Counted from the stretch's first letter, positions 42,628 to 51,897 are shown. The stretch is DNA of 64,000 nucleotides from JAGLOK01 sp963677605 (GCA_963677605.2 CAXXDX010000006.1:1426001-1490000); one strand, 5' to 3'. Translations and numbers: made by a program. The notes: generated by a model not told the origin, from the letters alone.

Positions 42628-42975
42628 CATATGTATGCGGCAAATAACTTGCCGCATAGTATATACCATAAATTCTTTCAGATTAAGTCTATCAACATTT
42701 CAGGCTGCACTTAGCACATGGGATTCTCACCCCGCCCATTTTTTAAGGCTTCTCTTCCTTAGCGTATGGCCGACCAACGGTTGGTATGTTTCCATCTTTC
42801 ACTTATCATCGCAACTGATTCGCTCGGATTACTCGTCATGGCGTTATATGTCGCTTTGCCTTTTGGCCGTGAAAGCATTGTACCTGAAATGCTTTTTATT
42901 CGGTTTTCATAGTGCACCGGGTTCTTATCAAATAAAAACCCCTACACTATAAAGCCGTGGGAGAGGGTGTTTTGG
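42628..42975 (-). ncRNA. Candidate structured non-coding RNA of the element
   Basis: About 350 bases without a credible gene, less AT-rich than its surroundings and dense in helices. On the minus strand: ATAGTG/CACTAT enclosing GGGTT-TTAT/ATAA-AACCC; AAGCATT/AATGCTT; CCAA-CCG-TTGG; and a closing 9-bp hairpin ATGCGGCAA/TTGCCGCAT (42635-42657). Minus-strand frames contain many stops. A 105-codon plus-strand frame exists but lacks a good ribosome site and would run through the hairpins. It lies between the sigma-like and DUF6870 genes. I match it to no named RNA class. Confidence 0.5.
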
Positions 42976-42979
42976 TGTA

Positions 42980-43426
42980 CTACCCTTTGCATTGTTCATC
43001 GTTTGTTAACAAATTAACCGCTTTTTGTACTGATTTCTTTATGCTACAGATGTTTTTACCTTCAATCTCTGCTATTGCTCTGTAACTAAATCCATAGTAA
43101 TAAAAAAGCAAGAAACGTTTCCGTTGCTTGCTCGTACAACAATTTAGCCGGCTTAATGCTTGTGTGAACATTAACCGGCTATCTGCACTTTTATGTTTTT
43201 CTTTATTAATTTCTTTATCAGTAAGTGATTGAAGTGAAGTTGTATAACGATAGTATTGTCTTCTCTTGTTTATCCACTCATTATCCTGGCTCTTTAGTTC
43301 ATCCAGAAACCGTGTTGATATATCCATTCCTTCTGTTTCCCATTGTTTTATCTGCCTAAAAAGCTCGTTTGTTATCTTGACCTTAGTTCCATTCGTTAAG
43401 TAACTTATTTTATATTGAATTTTCAT
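42980..43426 (-). CDS. Sigma-70-like (region 4) element protein
   Basis: A 148-aa protein. The C-terminal 55 residues are a helix-turn-helix like sigma region 4 (ALSRLNCCTSKQRKRFLLFY, then YYGFSYRAIAEIEGKNICSI). The N-terminal half is charged and lacks a sigma region 2, so it may be a phage- or element-type regulator rather than a full sigma factor. GAAAGG precedes the ATG by 6 nt but lies inside an 11-bp inverted repeat that could hide it. Confidence 0.75.
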   Translation of the reverse strand: MKIQYKISYLTNGTKVKITNELFRQIKQWETEGMDISTRFLDELKSQDNEWINKRRQYYRYTTSLQSLTDKEINKEKHKSADSRLMFTQALSRLNCCTSKQRKRFLLFYYYGFSYRAIAEIEGKNICSIKKSVQKAVNLLTNDEQCKG

Positions 43427-43432
43427 GTTATT

Positions 43433-43469
43433 CCTTTCAGATTTAGTGTTATGCTCCTAATCTGAAAGG
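43433..43469 (-). promoter_or_regulatory. Inverted repeat covering the ribosome site of the sigma-like gene
   Basis: CCTTTCAGATT and AATCTGAAAGG are perfect 11-bp arms around 15 bases. On the minus strand the downstream arm contains the GAAAGG ribosome site 6 nt ahead of the start codon, so the folded leader would block translation. Confidence 0.6.
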
Positions 43470-43740
43470 AGGTGATCGGCATCTTGTCACAAGCTAAATA
43501 CACGTAACAAGTCATTTAATCTAGTTTTGCATCATGAAAAATTCTTCATTGTATTAAAAAAAATAAAGTGTTGTTCTATTAGAAGGTTTCTTAATTTATC
43601 TAGTGTAGTTACTTGCAGTGCTATCCTCTTACTATTTTTTATCTATAAGTAAGAGCGGATTTATTGTGTATTAGGTTGCATTTATATGTATAAAAAATGA
43701 GCCATTTATGAATGATTCTTTCAATGTTTTTTATAATTGT

Positions 43741-43776
43741 AGAGTATAAGATTTTTTGTTGCTTAGATTATACTCT
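43741..43776. repeat. Inverted repeat next to the distal att-like site
   Basis: AGAGTATAA and TTATACTCT are 9-bp perfect arms 18 bases apart, ending about 10 bp before the att-like copy. It could be a terminator or a recombinase-binding accessory site. Confidence 0.45.
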
Positions 43777-43786
43777 AGTGATGTGG

Positions 43787-43836
43787 TTTCTAATCCCAAC
43801 CGCTCCGCCAATATCTACAATAGGGCACAAATAAAA
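43787..43836. repeat. Distal, diverged copy of the ssrA end (att-like)
   Basis: GGTTTCTAATCCCAACC followed by GCTCCGCCA resembles a tRNA/tmRNA T-arm and acceptor end. It continues with AATAGGGCACAAA, matching the flank of ssrA (AATAGGACACAAA). There is no 5' half of a tRNA, so it is not a tRNA gene. It fits the outer attachment site of the element. Confidence 0.5.
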
Positions 43837-43928
43837 TAGTTCCTATTCAAAAGCTTAACACATTCACTTATTGGATGTGCTATTATCGCATCACGACAGT
43901 TTTTTATTATCAATAATACAGTATTTTT

Positions 43929-44105
43929 TTATTCTAGCAAGCTGCAATATTGTTTAATCTCATCCTTAAACTTAAAATCAATAGTAGCGTTCCTTCATTA
44001 TCAATATAAATTTCATTCACCAGTTTGATCAGAAAATTACGGTCAATATCTGCAATATCTTTTAACTCCATATATTTTTTCTGCTTAATTTGGAGAGTTG
44101 CATTC
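43929..44105 (-). pseudogene. C-terminal relic of a large serine recombinase
   Basis: The minus strand gives ELKDIADIDRNFLIKL, VNEIYIDNEG and, after a frameshift, IDFKFKDEIKQYCSLLE-stop. This parallels the C-terminal end of the recombinase at 39023 (LSRKMIIDFIDEIIIDNEKN, IKIKFRFEDELKKY). Only about 60 codons remain. It follows the second att-like copy just as the intact recombinase follows ssrA, so it marks an older, related element. Confidence 0.7.
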
Positions 44106-44109
44106 AGTT

Positions 44110-44409
44110 TCAAGCATAGTGGTTATGTATCTTTTTAATATCTGAAGGAAGAATCTGATACGAGGCCAGCATATATCCTATATCCTCATAATCCAAGTGG
44201 ATGATAAACTCGCAAACAAATTCGGCAATCTTCTTACTCATTTTGATGTTTTCATCCATATGACATATTCCACTCTGAGGATATAAAGCTTCAAGAGTCG
44301 ATACTAGGGCATCAAATGGAATGTATGTCAGGTTATAATCTCTTACTATCTTTTTTGTTGAAGTTGATTTGCCGGCTCTTGATATGCCGGCTATTATCAC
44401 ATTTTTCAT
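44110..44409 (-). pseudogene. Truncated P-loop kinase-like gene
   Basis: An N-terminal Walker A loop (NVIIAGISRAGKSTSTKKIV) begins a protein like the adenylate/shikimate-kinase-type AAA proteins. The frame ends after 99 aa where such proteins run to about 180-200, and recombinase relic sequence follows directly. The 3' half was probably lost when the older element inserted or decayed. It lies 18 bp after the GH13 gene and may have been the last gene of that operon. Confidence 0.55.
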
Positions 44410-44427
44410 TTTGAAATTTAGATTACT

Positions 44428-46092
44428 CTATACTCTAAACACAAAGGCATCATACGCATATAATCTTAGCTTATCATCATAAACATAAGCATTCTTAGCA
44501 TTCGTTATGATTACCCTGTATTCTTTGAAATTAAAATCTATGTCAATAGTCTCATGAGTAAAGTTTGCTACAACAACCCATCTTTCATCTCCCAGTTTTC
44601 TTTCATAAGCCATCACTTTTTCATTGTCCAAAAACAAAGGAGAATAATCTCCATATACTACTATTTCGTTTGCTTTTCTTATGTTTATAAGCTTTCTATA
44701 ATAATTGAAAACAGAGTTTTCTCTGGCTTTATTTTCTTTGACATTGATACTTATATAGTTTGGATTAACCTTCTGCCAGGGTGTTCCTGTTGTAAATCCC
44801 CCATTTTCACTTGAGTCCCACTGCATAGGTGTGCGAGCATTGTCCCTGCCCTTTTGCAAGATGCAATCCCATGCATGCTGATGGCTAAGGCCGGATTTTA
44901 ATGCCTCGCTATAATAATTTATGCTTTCCAAATCTCTTAAATCATCCAGGCTTTCAAAAGGCATATTTGTCATGCCGATTTCCTCTCCCTGGTAAATAAA
45001 CGGAGTGCCCTTTAGCATATGCATGACTGTGCCCAACATCTTAGCAGACTTTTCTCTAAAATCTGGACCGTCGTCTCCAAATCTGGAAACAGCTCTTGGT
45101 TGATCATGATTGGACCAAAACAAAGAATTCCAACCATCTTTTAAACCAAGCTGCCAGTTATTTAGTATTTCTTTCATTTTCCTTATGCTAAATTCAGTTA
45201 TCTCCCACTTGCCCGACTCTCCTGAGTTTACATCCATCAAGTCAAAGGCAAAAAGCATATCCAGTTCATTGTTTTTAGGGTTTACATACTCCTTTGCCAT
45301 ATCCACTGTAACAAAAGGAGTCTCGCCTATCATTACAAGCTCCCCGCTGTTAAAGACTTCACTGCGCATTTCCTTTAGCCACGTATGAACGTTTTGTCTG
45401 TTTGAAAACAGCTCATCATCCATTACATATCCTGAAATGTTAGCCGGTTTGTCTGAGCTTGGGAAGTTTTCCGCTTTATCTAAAAGATTTATCACATCCA
45501 TACGGAATCCATCGACACCAAGCCCTGTCCACCATTTCATCATAGTGTAAATCTGCTCACGAAGCTCTTGGTTTTTCCAGTTTAAGTCAGGCTGTTTTTC
45601 GCTAAACAAGTGAAGGTAGTATTGTTCGGTCTTATCATCGTACTTCCATGCCGATGGAGTGAAAAATGATGCCCAATTGTTAGGAGGAGTGCCTTTTACT
45701 CCTTCCACCCATATATAATAATCCCTTTTATTGCTGTCTCTTGACTCTTTTGATTCAATAAACCATGCGTGTTCATCTGAGGAATGGTTAACAACCATAT
45801 CCATTATCAATTTTATATTATTATCTTTAAGCTTACTTGCAAGCTCTTTAAAGTCACTGAGTGTGCCAAACTCCGTCATTATGTCCTGATAATCCGAGAT
45901 ATCATATCCCATATCATCATTTGGAGATTTATAGATAGGATTTAGCCAAATCGCATCGACTCCTAGTTCACAAAGATAGTCGATTTTCTCAATTATACCT
46001 CTAATATCTCCTATGCCATCGCCATTACTATCATAAAAGCTTCTGGGATAGAGCTGATAAACAACCGCCTCTTTCCACCATTTTTTATCCAT
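44428..46092 (-). CDS. GH13 alpha-glucosidase (oligo-1,6-glucosidase type)
   Basis: A cytoplasmic 554-aa retaining glycosidase that releases glucose from isomaltose-like or other alpha-glucosides. The (beta/alpha)8 barrel carries the GH13 regions: DMVVNHSSDEHAWF, the nucleophile Asp199 in GFRMDVINLL, the acid/base Glu257 in MIGETPF, and Asp330 in WSNHDQPRAVSRFGDD. The N-terminal WWKEAVVYQLYPRSFYDSNG is typical of oligo-1,6-glucosidase/trehalose-6-phosphate hydrolase relatives. No signal peptide. It follows the GH31 gene in the LacI-ABC operon, so it probably acts on imported oligosaccharides. Confidence 0.93.
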   Translation of the reverse strand: MDKKWWKEAVVYQLYPRSFYDSNGDGIGDIRGIIEKIDYLCELGVDAIWLNPIYKSPNDDMGYDISDYQDIMTEFGTLSDFKELASKLKDNNIKLIMDMVVNHSSDEHAWFIESKESRDSNKRDYYIWVEGVKGTPPNNWASFFTPSAWKYDDKTEQYYLHLFSEKQPDLNWKNQELREQIYTMMKWWTGLGVDGFRMDVINLLDKAENFPSSDKPANISGYVMDDELFSNRQNVHTWLKEMRSEVFNSGELVMIGETPFVTVDMAKEYVNPKNNELDMLFAFDLMDVNSGESGKWEITEFSIRKMKEILNNWQLGLKDGWNSLFWSNHDQPRAVSRFGDDGPDFREKSAKMLGTVMHMLKGTPFIYQGEEIGMTNMPFESLDDLRDLESINYYSEALKSGLSHQHAWDCILQKGRDNARTPMQWDSSENGGFTTGTPWQKVNPNYISINVKENKARENSVFNYYRKLINIRKANEIVVYGDYSPLFLDNEKVMAYERKLGDERWVVVANFTHETIDIDFNFKEYRVIITNAKNAYVYDDKLRLYAYDAFVFRV

Positions 46093-46135
46093 AACAATAC
46101 CTCTAACAATCCTTATACGAAGATAGAAACAATTC

Positions 46136-48757
46136 CTATCCTTTATAAATTTTAAACTCAGCGTTATTTAGCTTAATTAGTCCGCTGCTTTCCATGTCAT
46201 TAAACTTAAACGAAGATAAAACTTCAATATTTTTACCGGATGTGTTTTTTACCACTTTATACTCATTTTCATCCCATTTAATCACTATACTTTCACCGCT
46301 GGTATCTGTATGAATATATTCACCCTTATTGCCGCAGATTAAAACAGTTATTGTTTTTATTAGACCTAGTGACTTAGGCGCTATGTCGTAAAATCCATAT
46401 AGCTCATTTAGATTAAAAGCGATGCCACACCCAGATTTTAGGTATAAAGGTATGTTCTCCATACCGCAATCACATTTAATAGTTCTTCCGCCTTTAATCA
46501 CCTCACCAGTGTTTAAATCCATCCAGCTGCCCTCAGTCATATAGACATCTCTTTGTACTCTGCCTTCATATAAAACCGGAGCTACCATCAAATCTCCCAG
46601 CATAAACTGATCTTCCATATTATAGACATTTTTATCATGCGGATTATCATAGACTAGATGACGCATCATCGGTCTGCCTGTTTGAGCTGATATATTAGCC
46701 TGACTTAAAATATACGGAAGAAAGTTCACTCTCAAATTCGCATATTTTACGGACTCATTGATCACCTTAGGATTGCCCGTAACTTCCGCGATATTCCAAG
46801 GACTTCTGTCGTTGATTATTGATCCGTCTCTTTTATAAACTTCCTGAAACTGCCCCGTCATAGGCTCTGAATGCCATTGCATCACAGGCGCAAATACAGC
46901 CAGCTGCGTAGCCCTTAAATACAGTTCATCCGAAGGCAGATCGCCAGCAAATCCTGCAATATCAAAGCTCCAGTAAGGCACACCGGAAAGCCCGAGGGAT
47001 AGCCCTGCTTTTACCATACTGCGAAGCTCTTCCCAAGTGGACATCTGATCACCTGCCCAGTGTATCGGGTTTTGTTGGTTGCCAAGATAGCTTGCCCTTG
47101 AAAAAAGAACCCTGTCTGAGCCAACAAATTCAGAATAGCTTTTTATATACTCACAGGAGTACTGATTTTTCATCTCGATTCCTGTATCGCCGCTGTAAAA
47201 ACTCAAGTTGTCCTTATATATGAATTCACCGCCATCTGTTTTAAATCCATCAACACCTATGTCAAGCAAGTATTTTCTCTTTTCAAACCACCACTTTGAT
47301 GTTTCAGGATTTGTAAAGTCAGGCAGATATGACTGCTTAAACCAAAAATCAGGCAGTTTGTATGCCTTGTCATTTTCCATTGCACACAAACCATTTAACA
47401 ATGCATATTCAGTGTCAGCATTGTGCTGAAGGTTTTCATTTTCATCTTCAATGGCTTTGAGAACGGGTATCTGCCACAATACAAGGTGAATGCCCATTTC
47501 TTTAAGCTCATCAATCATCTTCTTAGGATTCGTCCATAGCCCTTCTTTGTTGAATGAAAAATCATCATACTCAAATGTTTTCCCGCCATCAGCTGTCTCG
47601 TACTCCGCTTCATTAAAAATATAAAATGTGTTCTCGTCACTCCACGCTTCGATAACCAACACACTCGCAGGATAGTTATAGTTTTTCATATATTCCATCT
47701 GCTCTTCAATATGCTTCTGACAGTTCCACCTGTTTGCAGAAATCCATATTCCAAAGCTCCATTCAGGCGGTATATTCGGCATTCCGGAAAGCTTCAAGTA
47801 TTCATAAATCACATCTTTAGGCGATCCGAATATAAAACACATATCATCAACAGTCTGCCTACTGTTCATATATACATCGATGCTATATCCATCGCCACAG
47901 CTGTCAAAGTCATAGTTTATCAGCGTTCTAGTGTCATTTAACACACCGTATCCATTTGTTGTAAAAAAGAAGGGTATCGGAAAGTAAGTTGCTTCTCCCT
48001 GATTTGTAAACTGCTCAAAAATCATGTTGTCAGTTTTAAGTCCTTTGCGGTTTACAGCGTTAAATCTTTCGCCAGTCGCATAGATACCGTCACAATCCGA
48101 ATCGTAGTGATATGATATCTTTATAATCTCATCTTCATTGTGTGTAATCGAAAATCGCATATCTTTTACTACACATTTCCCGTCCCCATTATATATATCA
48201 ACAGATAACTCTTCTTTATCCAATACAGCATAATATTCACTTTTACAGTCTGTTATTCTTATTTCATTTAGCTCATTAGATACAATTCCGGTTTCACCGG
48301 CTTTTCTGTTCCCAAAATAAAGCTTCCCACCACAAAATCCTATGTAAATGGATTTAGCAATATTATTTCCAACCGAAAAATTCAGACTGCAGCAATCTCC
48401 ATGGATTTCTAATTCAGTATTTTCAGAATCCAGCATGCTTGTTTTATAAACCTTATAGCTGTATGTTTCGCTCTTACCGAGTGTATTTTCAAAATAGTAT
48501 TCAACCATCTGATTGTATTCTGACATATCTGCAGCAAACTCATATGACCAACCTTTGTCGGTTTCCAATGAATTATATGGCGAAACTTCCTTTTGAACTC
48601 CGTTATAAATTAAAACTAATTTCGTATCTTTATCATATTGCTTGCTTAATGTTCTTATTATTATTTCATCGCCGACTTCAGGCAGATACGGTGTCCTTTC
48701 ATTGCCCAACAGTTCATAAGGTCTGAGTCTTTTCTCGTAATGTGTAAAGTTAGTCAT
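46136..48757 (-). CDS. GH31 family alpha-glycosidase (alpha-xylosidase/alpha-glucosidase)
   Basis: An 873-aa retaining GH31 enzyme. An N-terminal beta-sandwich precedes the catalytic barrel, whose nucleophile Asp is in LLDIGVDGFKTDGGEF (near residue 507) and whose acid/base Asp is in PIHWAGDQMSTWEE (near 568). PEWSFGIWISANRW is another family motif. The KTDGGE form recalls YicI-type alpha-xylosidases (KTDFGE), but activity on alpha-glucosides is equally possible. No signal peptide, so cytoplasmic. It starts 1 bp after the permease stop and is followed by the GH13 gene. Confidence 0.9.
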   Translation of the reverse strand: MTNFTHYEKRLRPYELLGNERTPYLPEVGDEIIIRTLSKQYDKDTKLVLIYNGVQKEVSPYNSLETDKGWSYEFAADMSEYNQMVEYYFENTLGKSETYSYKVYKTSMLDSENTELEIHGDCCSLNFSVGNNIAKSIYIGFCGGKLYFGNRKAGETGIVSNELNEIRITDCKSEYYAVLDKEELSVDIYNGDGKCVVKDMRFSITHNEDEIIKISYHYDSDCDGIYATGERFNAVNRKGLKTDNMIFEQFTNQGEATYFPIPFFFTTNGYGVLNDTRTLINYDFDSCGDGYSIDVYMNSRQTVDDMCFIFGSPKDVIYEYLKLSGMPNIPPEWSFGIWISANRWNCQKHIEEQMEYMKNYNYPASVLVIEAWSDENTFYIFNEAEYETADGGKTFEYDDFSFNKEGLWTNPKKMIDELKEMGIHLVLWQIPVLKAIEDENENLQHNADTEYALLNGLCAMENDKAYKLPDFWFKQSYLPDFTNPETSKWWFEKRKYLLDIGVDGFKTDGGEFIYKDNLSFYSGDTGIEMKNQYSCEYIKSYSEFVGSDRVLFSRASYLGNQQNPIHWAGDQMSTWEELRSMVKAGLSLGLSGVPYWSFDIAGFAGDLPSDELYLRATQLAVFAPVMQWHSEPMTGQFQEVYKRDGSIINDRSPWNIAEVTGNPKVINESVKYANLRVNFLPYILSQANISAQTGRPMMRHLVYDNPHDKNVYNMEDQFMLGDLMVAPVLYEGRVQRDVYMTEGSWMDLNTGEVIKGGRTIKCDCGMENIPLYLKSGCGIAFNLNELYGFYDIAPKSLGLIKTITVLICGNKGEYIHTDTSGESIVIKWDENEYKVVKNTSGKNIEVLSSFKFNDMESSGLIKLNNAEFKIYKG

Positions 48758-48758
48758 A

Positions 48759-49604
48759 TTATCCTTTTATTCCTCCAAGTGCTATACCGCTTTTAAACTG
48801 CTTTTGAGCAATGATATAAATTATTATGATTGGTACTATTGATACAAGGCTTCCAGCCATCAATACTCCGAAGTTTCTTTCATACTGACCGTTAAGCATT
48901 CCTAGCGCAACAGGCAAAGTCATCATCTCAGTTTTGGTTAGCATAACCAAAGGCCACAGATAGTCATTCCATGAATCCATGAATGTAATTATCGCATAGG
49001 CTGCTATTGTCGGCGCCGAAAGCGGCAGCATTACATTAAAGAAAATCTTCATGTGTGAAGCGCCGTCGATTTTCGCCGCCTCAAGATAATCATCAGGGAT
49101 TGTTTTCATGTTCTGTACCAGCATAAATATACCAAACACCCTGAAAAACGATGGCAATATTACACTTGGATATGTGTTGCTTAGTCCTATACTGTTAAAT
49201 ATCATGAAAAGAGGAATAAGTGTACTTTGAAAAGGTATCATCAAGGTGACCATGAATATCTTCATAAGTACTCCGCTGCCTTTGAACTTGATTTTCGCAA
49301 AAGCATAAGCTGCCATAGAGCAGGAAAGCAGTGATATAAAAGTATAAAATATAGTAATAATCACACTGTTTAATATTATCCTCGCAAACGGAAACCTGCT
49401 AAACAGCGCAGTGAAATTTTCAAATGTAATTTCTTTCGGTATCCATTCAATAGGATATGTAAATATAGCAGTCTGTGTTTTAATTGCCGTTACAATCATC
49501 CAGAAAAACGGAATGATGATTAAAAATCCAACGGCGGACGCGATAAAATAAAATCCGAAAGTTTTGATTTGTTTTTCCAGTTTTCTGTTATTTTTAAACA
49601 TCAT
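48759..49604 (-). CDS. Carbohydrate ABC transporter permease (MalG type)
   Basis: A 281-aa inner-membrane permease with six helices and the binding-protein-dependent permease loop EAAKIDGASHMKIFFNVMLP that docks to the ATPase. The end (YIIAQKQFKSGIALGGIKG) is typical of the CUT1 family. It overlaps its partner permease by 11 bp. The ATPase is not in the window; CUT1 importers often share a common MsmK-type ATPase. Confidence 0.94.
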   Translation of the reverse strand: MMFKNNRKLEKQIKTFGFYFIASAVGFLIIIPFFWMIVTAIKTQTAIFTYPIEWIPKEITFENFTALFSRFPFARIILNSVIITIFYTFISLLSCSMAAYAFAKIKFKGSGVLMKIFMVTLMIPFQSTLIPLFMIFNSIGLSNTYPSVILPSFFRVFGIFMLVQNMKTIPDDYLEAAKIDGASHMKIFFNVMLPLSAPTIAAYAIITFMDSWNDYLWPLVMLTKTEMMTLPVALGMLNGQYERNFGVLMAGSLVSIVPIIIIYIIAQKQFKSGIALGGIKG

Positions 49605-50508
49605 AGTTCACCCATTGTTTTTGCATTTTCTGCTGAACATAAGTCAATGCAAATACTATTATAAAAAGCAACCACGAAAGTGCCGACGCATATCCCATTT
49701 TGTAATAGCTGAATCCGTATTTATAAATTCTTTCAACGATAACCTGAGTCGCACCATACGGCCCTGCATCAGTCATTATCATTACCTGTGGAAATATCAT
49801 AAAGGAGTTAATAATGCTAATGATAAGTGCAAAAAAAATCATAGGTGTAAGCATAGGCAGCGTTATCTTAAAGAATGTCTGAACCTTCTTTGCTCCGTCT
49901 ATCTGCGCCGATTCATACAGCTTCGGATTGATGTTTTTAAGACCCCCAAGAAATATTAATCCGTAAAATCCCATGTCCTTCCACACAGAAGCAAGTACTA
50001 TTCCAGGCATAGCCCATGTTTTATCCTGCAGCCATGCAGGCCCGTCAATCCCGAATCTCAACAGGATGTCATTTACAACGCCAAATTGAGGATCCAGCAC
50101 CCATTTCCAGACAAGCGCTCCTGCCACCCAGCTTGTAAGCACAGGTATATAAAATAGTATTCTGTAAAATCCCGTTCCTTTATGGTTTGTGTTTAGCAGA
50201 GTCGCAATTCCCATCGCTGTTACAAGCATTAATGGAATGTACAGTATTATGAAGTAGCCTATATGTGATAAAGATTCCCAAAACTCACTACCGGATAATA
50301 TCTTTTTATAGTTTTCAATCCCTACAAAATTGTCACTCCAGAAATCTGCTGAAAACACCTGCAGTCCTTTAATACCGCTCCATGATGTAAAACTTATTCC
50401 AAATGATAAAACTATCGGCACCAATGATATTAAAATGAATCCGAATAAACTCGGGGCCAAAAACGGAAGAGCCGACATTATACCGTTTCCACCCTTATTT
50501 TTAGACAT
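49594..50508 (-). CDS. Carbohydrate ABC transporter permease (MalF/UgpA type)
   Basis: A 304-aa permease with six helices. EAA loop YESAQIDGAKKVQTFFKITL; N-terminal LPFLAPSLFGFILISLVPIV. Forms the channel with the MalG-type partner encoded next to it. It lies 72 bp after the binding-protein gene. Confidence 0.94.
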   Translation of the reverse strand: MSKNKGGNGIMSALPFLAPSLFGFILISLVPIVLSFGISFTSWSGIKGLQVFSADFWSDNFVGIENYKKILSGSEFWESLSHIGYFIILYIPLMLVTAMGIATLLNTNHKGTGFYRILFYIPVLTSWVAGALVWKWVLDPQFGVVNDILLRFGIDGPAWLQDKTWAMPGIVLASVWKDMGFYGLIFLGGLKNINPKLYESAQIDGAKKVQTFFKITLPMLTPMIFFALIISIINSFMIFPQVMIMTDAGPYGATQVIVERIYKYGFSYYKMGYASALSWLLFIIVFALTYVQQKMQKQWVNYDV

Positions 50509-50580
50509 ACCAAAGACCTCCCAAACAAGAATTATGCAGGTATAACAAGTATACCTGCATTCTTGTCTATTACCTAGTTA

Positions 50581-51897
50581 TTAATTTAAGCTGATCGCTT
50601 CCTCAAGTGCCGCCTGTGCATCATCCAATGCTTCTTTAGGTGTCTTTTCGCCAGCAGCCGCTGCCGCAAGCTCTACACCAAGAATATCTGCCATCTGGCT
50701 GAACTCAGTAATCTTAGGCTGAGTTATAACATAGTCCAGAGATTCAAACACAGCTTGCTTATTTTCGGGAGGAGTTACAAGGAGGTACTGTTCCAAAACA
50801 GAGTCATAGTTTGAGCAAGGAAGCTCCCATCCGAGCTTTACGCGTGCAAGGCCCATTTCTTCACCCGAAATAAGGAATTTAATCCACTCATATGCTTCAT
50901 CGGCATTTTCAGTATCCGCACTAACGCTGAGTCCGTTTGCGAAATAGTGTGTTGCTTTGTTAAGGTTGCCCGGTTCAACTGAAATGTCCCAATTGAAATC
51001 ACAGTCAGTAGTAAAGCTCGGGAATGCCCAGATGCCTGTTACTATCATTCCTGTTTTTCCGAGTTTAAATACACCCCATTCATCCAAAGAACCCATTTGA
51101 GCAGGTGTTGGAGAAATTCCTGAAACCAATGCTCTGTCAACAGAATGCTGCAATGTTTCAATGTTAGCCTCAGAGTTTACAGTGAATGCAGTCTGGTCTT
51201 CATTTAGAAGACTTCCGCCATTCTGCTTAACAAGCTTAAAGAATTCCCAAGGCTGAATGGGCTGAATGATTCCATAATAGTCATCACCCAAAGCATTAAT
51301 CTTTACTGCCGCTTCATCGGTTTCTTTCCATGTCCAGTCATTGGTCGGGTAATCTACCCCTGCCTGGTCAAACAGATCTTTGTTATAAACCATCACAACA
51401 GTTGAATAGCTGTATGGTAATCCCAATACACTGCCGTCCAGTGAGAATGCATCCAATGAACTTTGAGAAACAAGCTCAGTATCAATTGGTGAAGCTTTCA
51501 TAACATCACTAAGATCCAATAACGCATCCTGTCCTGCATATGCAAGGAATGTATCGAAGTTAACTTCAAAGCTGTCAGGAGCATCTCCGCCCGCTATTCT
51601 TGTCTGAAGCTGAGTAGTGTAATTATCCCAACCGAAAGTATCTATGTTAATTGTTATTTCGGGATTTTCTTTCTCAAATAAAGCCTTCATAAGATCCAAC
51701 GTTATCTGGCCGCCTTCATTAGCCGAGAAATTTATAAAGCTGACTGTTTTCTGTTCAACTTTGCTCTCGATTTTCTCATCGTCTCCCGAAACTGTCGATT
51801 CAGTTGTTTCTTTATCAGTGCTGCATCCGGTAAATACCATTGCCAATAACAGCAGCGTCGCAATAAAAAAAACTAATAGGTTCTTAAGTTTGTTCAT
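50581..51897 (-). CDS. Sugar-binding lipoprotein of the ABC importer
   Basis: A 438-aa family 1 extracellular solute-binding protein. A signal peptide with lipobox ends at Cys25 (LLAMVFTGC), giving a membrane-anchored lipoprotein. The mature part has the CUT1 binding-protein pattern (NFSANEGGQITLDLMKALFE, FGWDNYTTQLQTRIAGGDAP). It captures an oligosaccharide for the two permeases. It is 80 bp downstream of the LacI regulator gene, with GGAGAGAG before the ATG. Confidence 0.93.
   Translation of the reverse strand: MNKLKNLLVFFIATLLLLAMVFTGCSTDKETTESTVSGDDEKIESKVEQKTVSFINFSANEGGQITLDLMKALFEKENPEITINIDTFGWDNYTTQLQTRIAGGDAPDSFEVNFDTFLAYAGQDALLDLSDVMKASPIDTELVSQSSLDAFSLDGSVLGLPYSYSTVVMVYNKDLFDQAGVDYPTNDWTWKETDEAAVKINALGDDYYGIIQPIQPWEFFKLVKQNGGSLLNEDQTAFTVNSEANIETLQHSVDRALVSGISPTPAQMGSLDEWGVFKLGKTGMIVTGIWAFPSFTTDCDFNWDISVEPGNLNKATHYFANGLSVSADTENADEAYEWIKFLISGEEMGLARVKLGWELPCSNYDSVLEQYLLVTPPENKQAVFESLDYVITQPKITEFSQMADILGVELAAAAAGEKTPKEALDDAQAALEEAISLN

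Larger units (their letters stand above)
38943..43820. mobile_element. Small integrated element at ssrA with two serine recombinases
   Basis: About 4.9 kb, more AT-rich than the preceding 38 kb, inserted exactly at the tmRNA 3' end. In transcription order (minus strand): sigma-like gene, presumptive structured RNA, DUF6870 gene, two overlapping large serine recombinases. No transfer, replication or obvious cargo genes are present, so it is mobilisable at best or a decayed remnant. The distal boundary is set from the diverged att-like copy near 43.8 kb. The 43.48-43.74 kb stretch is AT-rich, and I see no gene in it. Confidence 0.65.

Noticed and set aside
42635..42952. A 105-codon plus-strand open frame inside the element
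   Set aside because: It has no convincing ribosome site and begins inside a 9-bp hairpin. The region is better explained as a structured RNA on the minus strand.
43466..43504. A leader peptide gene behind a near-perfect AAAGGAGGTGATC on the plus strand
   Set aside because: It would encode only seven residues from a TTG (MSQAKYT), and the sequence is explained as the arm of the inverted repeat. It is kept only as a remark.
43787..43816. A tRNA gene at the distal att-like site
   Set aside because: Only a T-arm and acceptor-like 3' end is present; there is no D-arm, anticodon arm or matching 5' acceptor strand.
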